Assembly (NCBI GenBank): GCA_002405525.1 | Contig: DHLY01000088.1 | Span: forward strand, 1 to 9,129 | From: Proteobacteria bacterium UBA4656 | Lineage (GTDB): Bacteria; Pseudomonadota; Gammaproteobacteria; Xanthomonadales; Ahniellaceae | Reading direction: 5' to 3' | DNA: 9,129 nucleotides | In this document: positions 6,129 to 9,129 of the stretch, in pieces | Layout: each line of letters begins with the position of its first letter | How positions within the stretch are numbered: position 1 is the first letter of the stretch | Program-made: the position numbers and the translations under genes | The notes under the pieces: model-generated | Told to the model about the DNA's origin: nothing | The model's input: the letters and a program-made list of their open reading frames with translations, nothing else | Databases searched by the model: none

Positions 6129-6604
6129 CCCTCGTACTGGACCGAAACCACCTCGTAGCGGCGAATGCCGCGCGGAGTCTCGATGGCGACCAGGTCACCC
6201 TCGGTCTTGCCGATCAGCGCCCGTGCCACCGGTGACGACACCGAGATCCGTCCCTCGCGGATGTCGGCCTCGAGGTCGCCGACGATCTGGTAGGTGACCG
6301 GCTCGCCGCTGTCGTGTTCCTCCAGTTCGACCCGCGCGCCGAACACGATCCGCGAACCGGCATTGAGCCTGCTGGTGTCGATGATCTCGGCATAGGAGAG
6401 CGCCGCCTCCAGCTCCGCGATCCGGCCTTCGGTGAAACCCTGCTGCTCGCGCGCTGCGTGGTACTCCGCGTTCTCCTTCAGGTCGCCGTGCGCCCGCGCC
6501 TCGGCGATGGCCTGGATGATCTGCGGCCGGACCACGCTCTTGAGGCGATCGAGCTCCGCGCGCAGACGACGCGCGCCGTGCGCGGTGAGGGGGGTCCTCT
6601 TCAT
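6125..6604 (-). CDS. greA: Transcription elongation factor GreA
   Basis: GreA enters the secondary channel of RNA polymerase and stimulates cleavage of backtracked RNA, rescuing stalled complexes. The 159-residue product is the usual size (E. coli 158). The N-terminal coiled-coil hairpin (about 1-75) carries the tip acidic residues D41 and E44 in [18 protein letters not shown], the signature region, followed by TEGRIAELE. The C-terminal FKBP-like domain contains [10 protein letters not shown] (105-114), [18 protein letters not shown] (120-137) and the terminal [10 protein letters not shown]. The ATG at 6604 ([10 protein letters not shown]) has GGAG seven bases upstream. It starts 28 bp after the carB stop, suggesting a (carA)-carB-greA transcription unit. 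The open frame upstream of this ATG runs inside carB and is a shadow. Confidence 0.98.
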   Translation of the reverse strand: MKRTPLTAHGARRLRAELDRLKSVVRPQIIQAIAEARAHGDLKENAEYHAAREQQGFTEGRIAELEAALSYAEIIDTSRLNAGSRIVFGARVELEEHDSGEPVTYQIVGDLEADIREGRISVSSPVARALIGKTEGDLVAIETPRGIRRYEVVSVQYEG

Positions 6605-6632
6605 GGATTGCTCCGGCTTGCGGTACTGGGCC

Positions 6633-9129
<2,497 letters not shown>

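Noticed and set aside
4550..6235. 561-codon plus-strand open frame antisense to recJ and the rpfE-like gene
   Set aside because: The translation is a low-complexity Arg/Ala/Ser/Pro mix with no family motifs, it crosses two well-supported minus-strand genes and their spacer, and long antisense frames are expected at this GC content.

Overview
This is a GC-rich (roughly 70%) stretch of bacterial chromosome in which every convincing gene lies on the minus strand. Transcription therefore runs from right to left: carB (5' end cut off by the window edge), greA, an rpfE-like gene, recJ, prfB, lysS, and the first 54 codons of a response regulator that is probably rpfG. From memory, this matches the rpf region of Xanthomonas, where housekeeping genes flank the genes for DSF (diffusible signal factor) quorum sensing. 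Together with the family-specific RpfE-like protein and the base composition, it points to a gammaproteobacterium of the Xanthomonadaceae/Lysobacteraceae (Xanthomonas, Lysobacter, Luteimonas and relatives). Genus cannot be settled from this window.

Layout, right to left. 9128-6633 is the C-terminal three quarters of the carbamoyl-phosphate synthase large subunit. After 28 bp comes greA (6604-6125). A 163-bp gap (6124-5962) holds palindromic, repeat-like DNA with no gene. The rpfE-like gene (5961-5035) and recJ (5026-3311) are nearly touching and may be translationally coupled. After 51 bp comes prfB (3259-2131), which is split by a UGA at codon 26 at a programmed +1 frameshift site identical to the classical one. 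lysS (2111-552) starts 19 bp after prfB. A 388-bp gap (551-164) with strong inverted repeats but no gene separates lysS from the response regulator (163-1 and beyond).

Most genes here are core functions: pyrimidine/arginine precursor synthesis (carB), rescue of backtracked RNA polymerase (greA), DNA repair exonuclease (recJ), termination at UGA/UAA (prfB, which controls its own expression by frameshifting) and lysyl-tRNA charging (lysS). The accessory interest lies in the rpf connection. The gene cut by the left edge should, if it is rpfG, continue into an HD-GYP c-di-GMP phosphodiesterase, with DSF sensing and synthesis genes beyond. The rpfE-like gene has no established biochemical role that I know of. 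No rpfD-like gene is present between recJ and prfB.

I found no mobile element, CRISPR array, tRNA, rRNA or recognisable riboswitch. I did not find a clearly undescribed system. The points most worth checking are the repeat-like spacer upstream of rpfE, the 11-residue insertion in LysRS, the C-terminal tail on RF2, and the local form of the rpf cluster.
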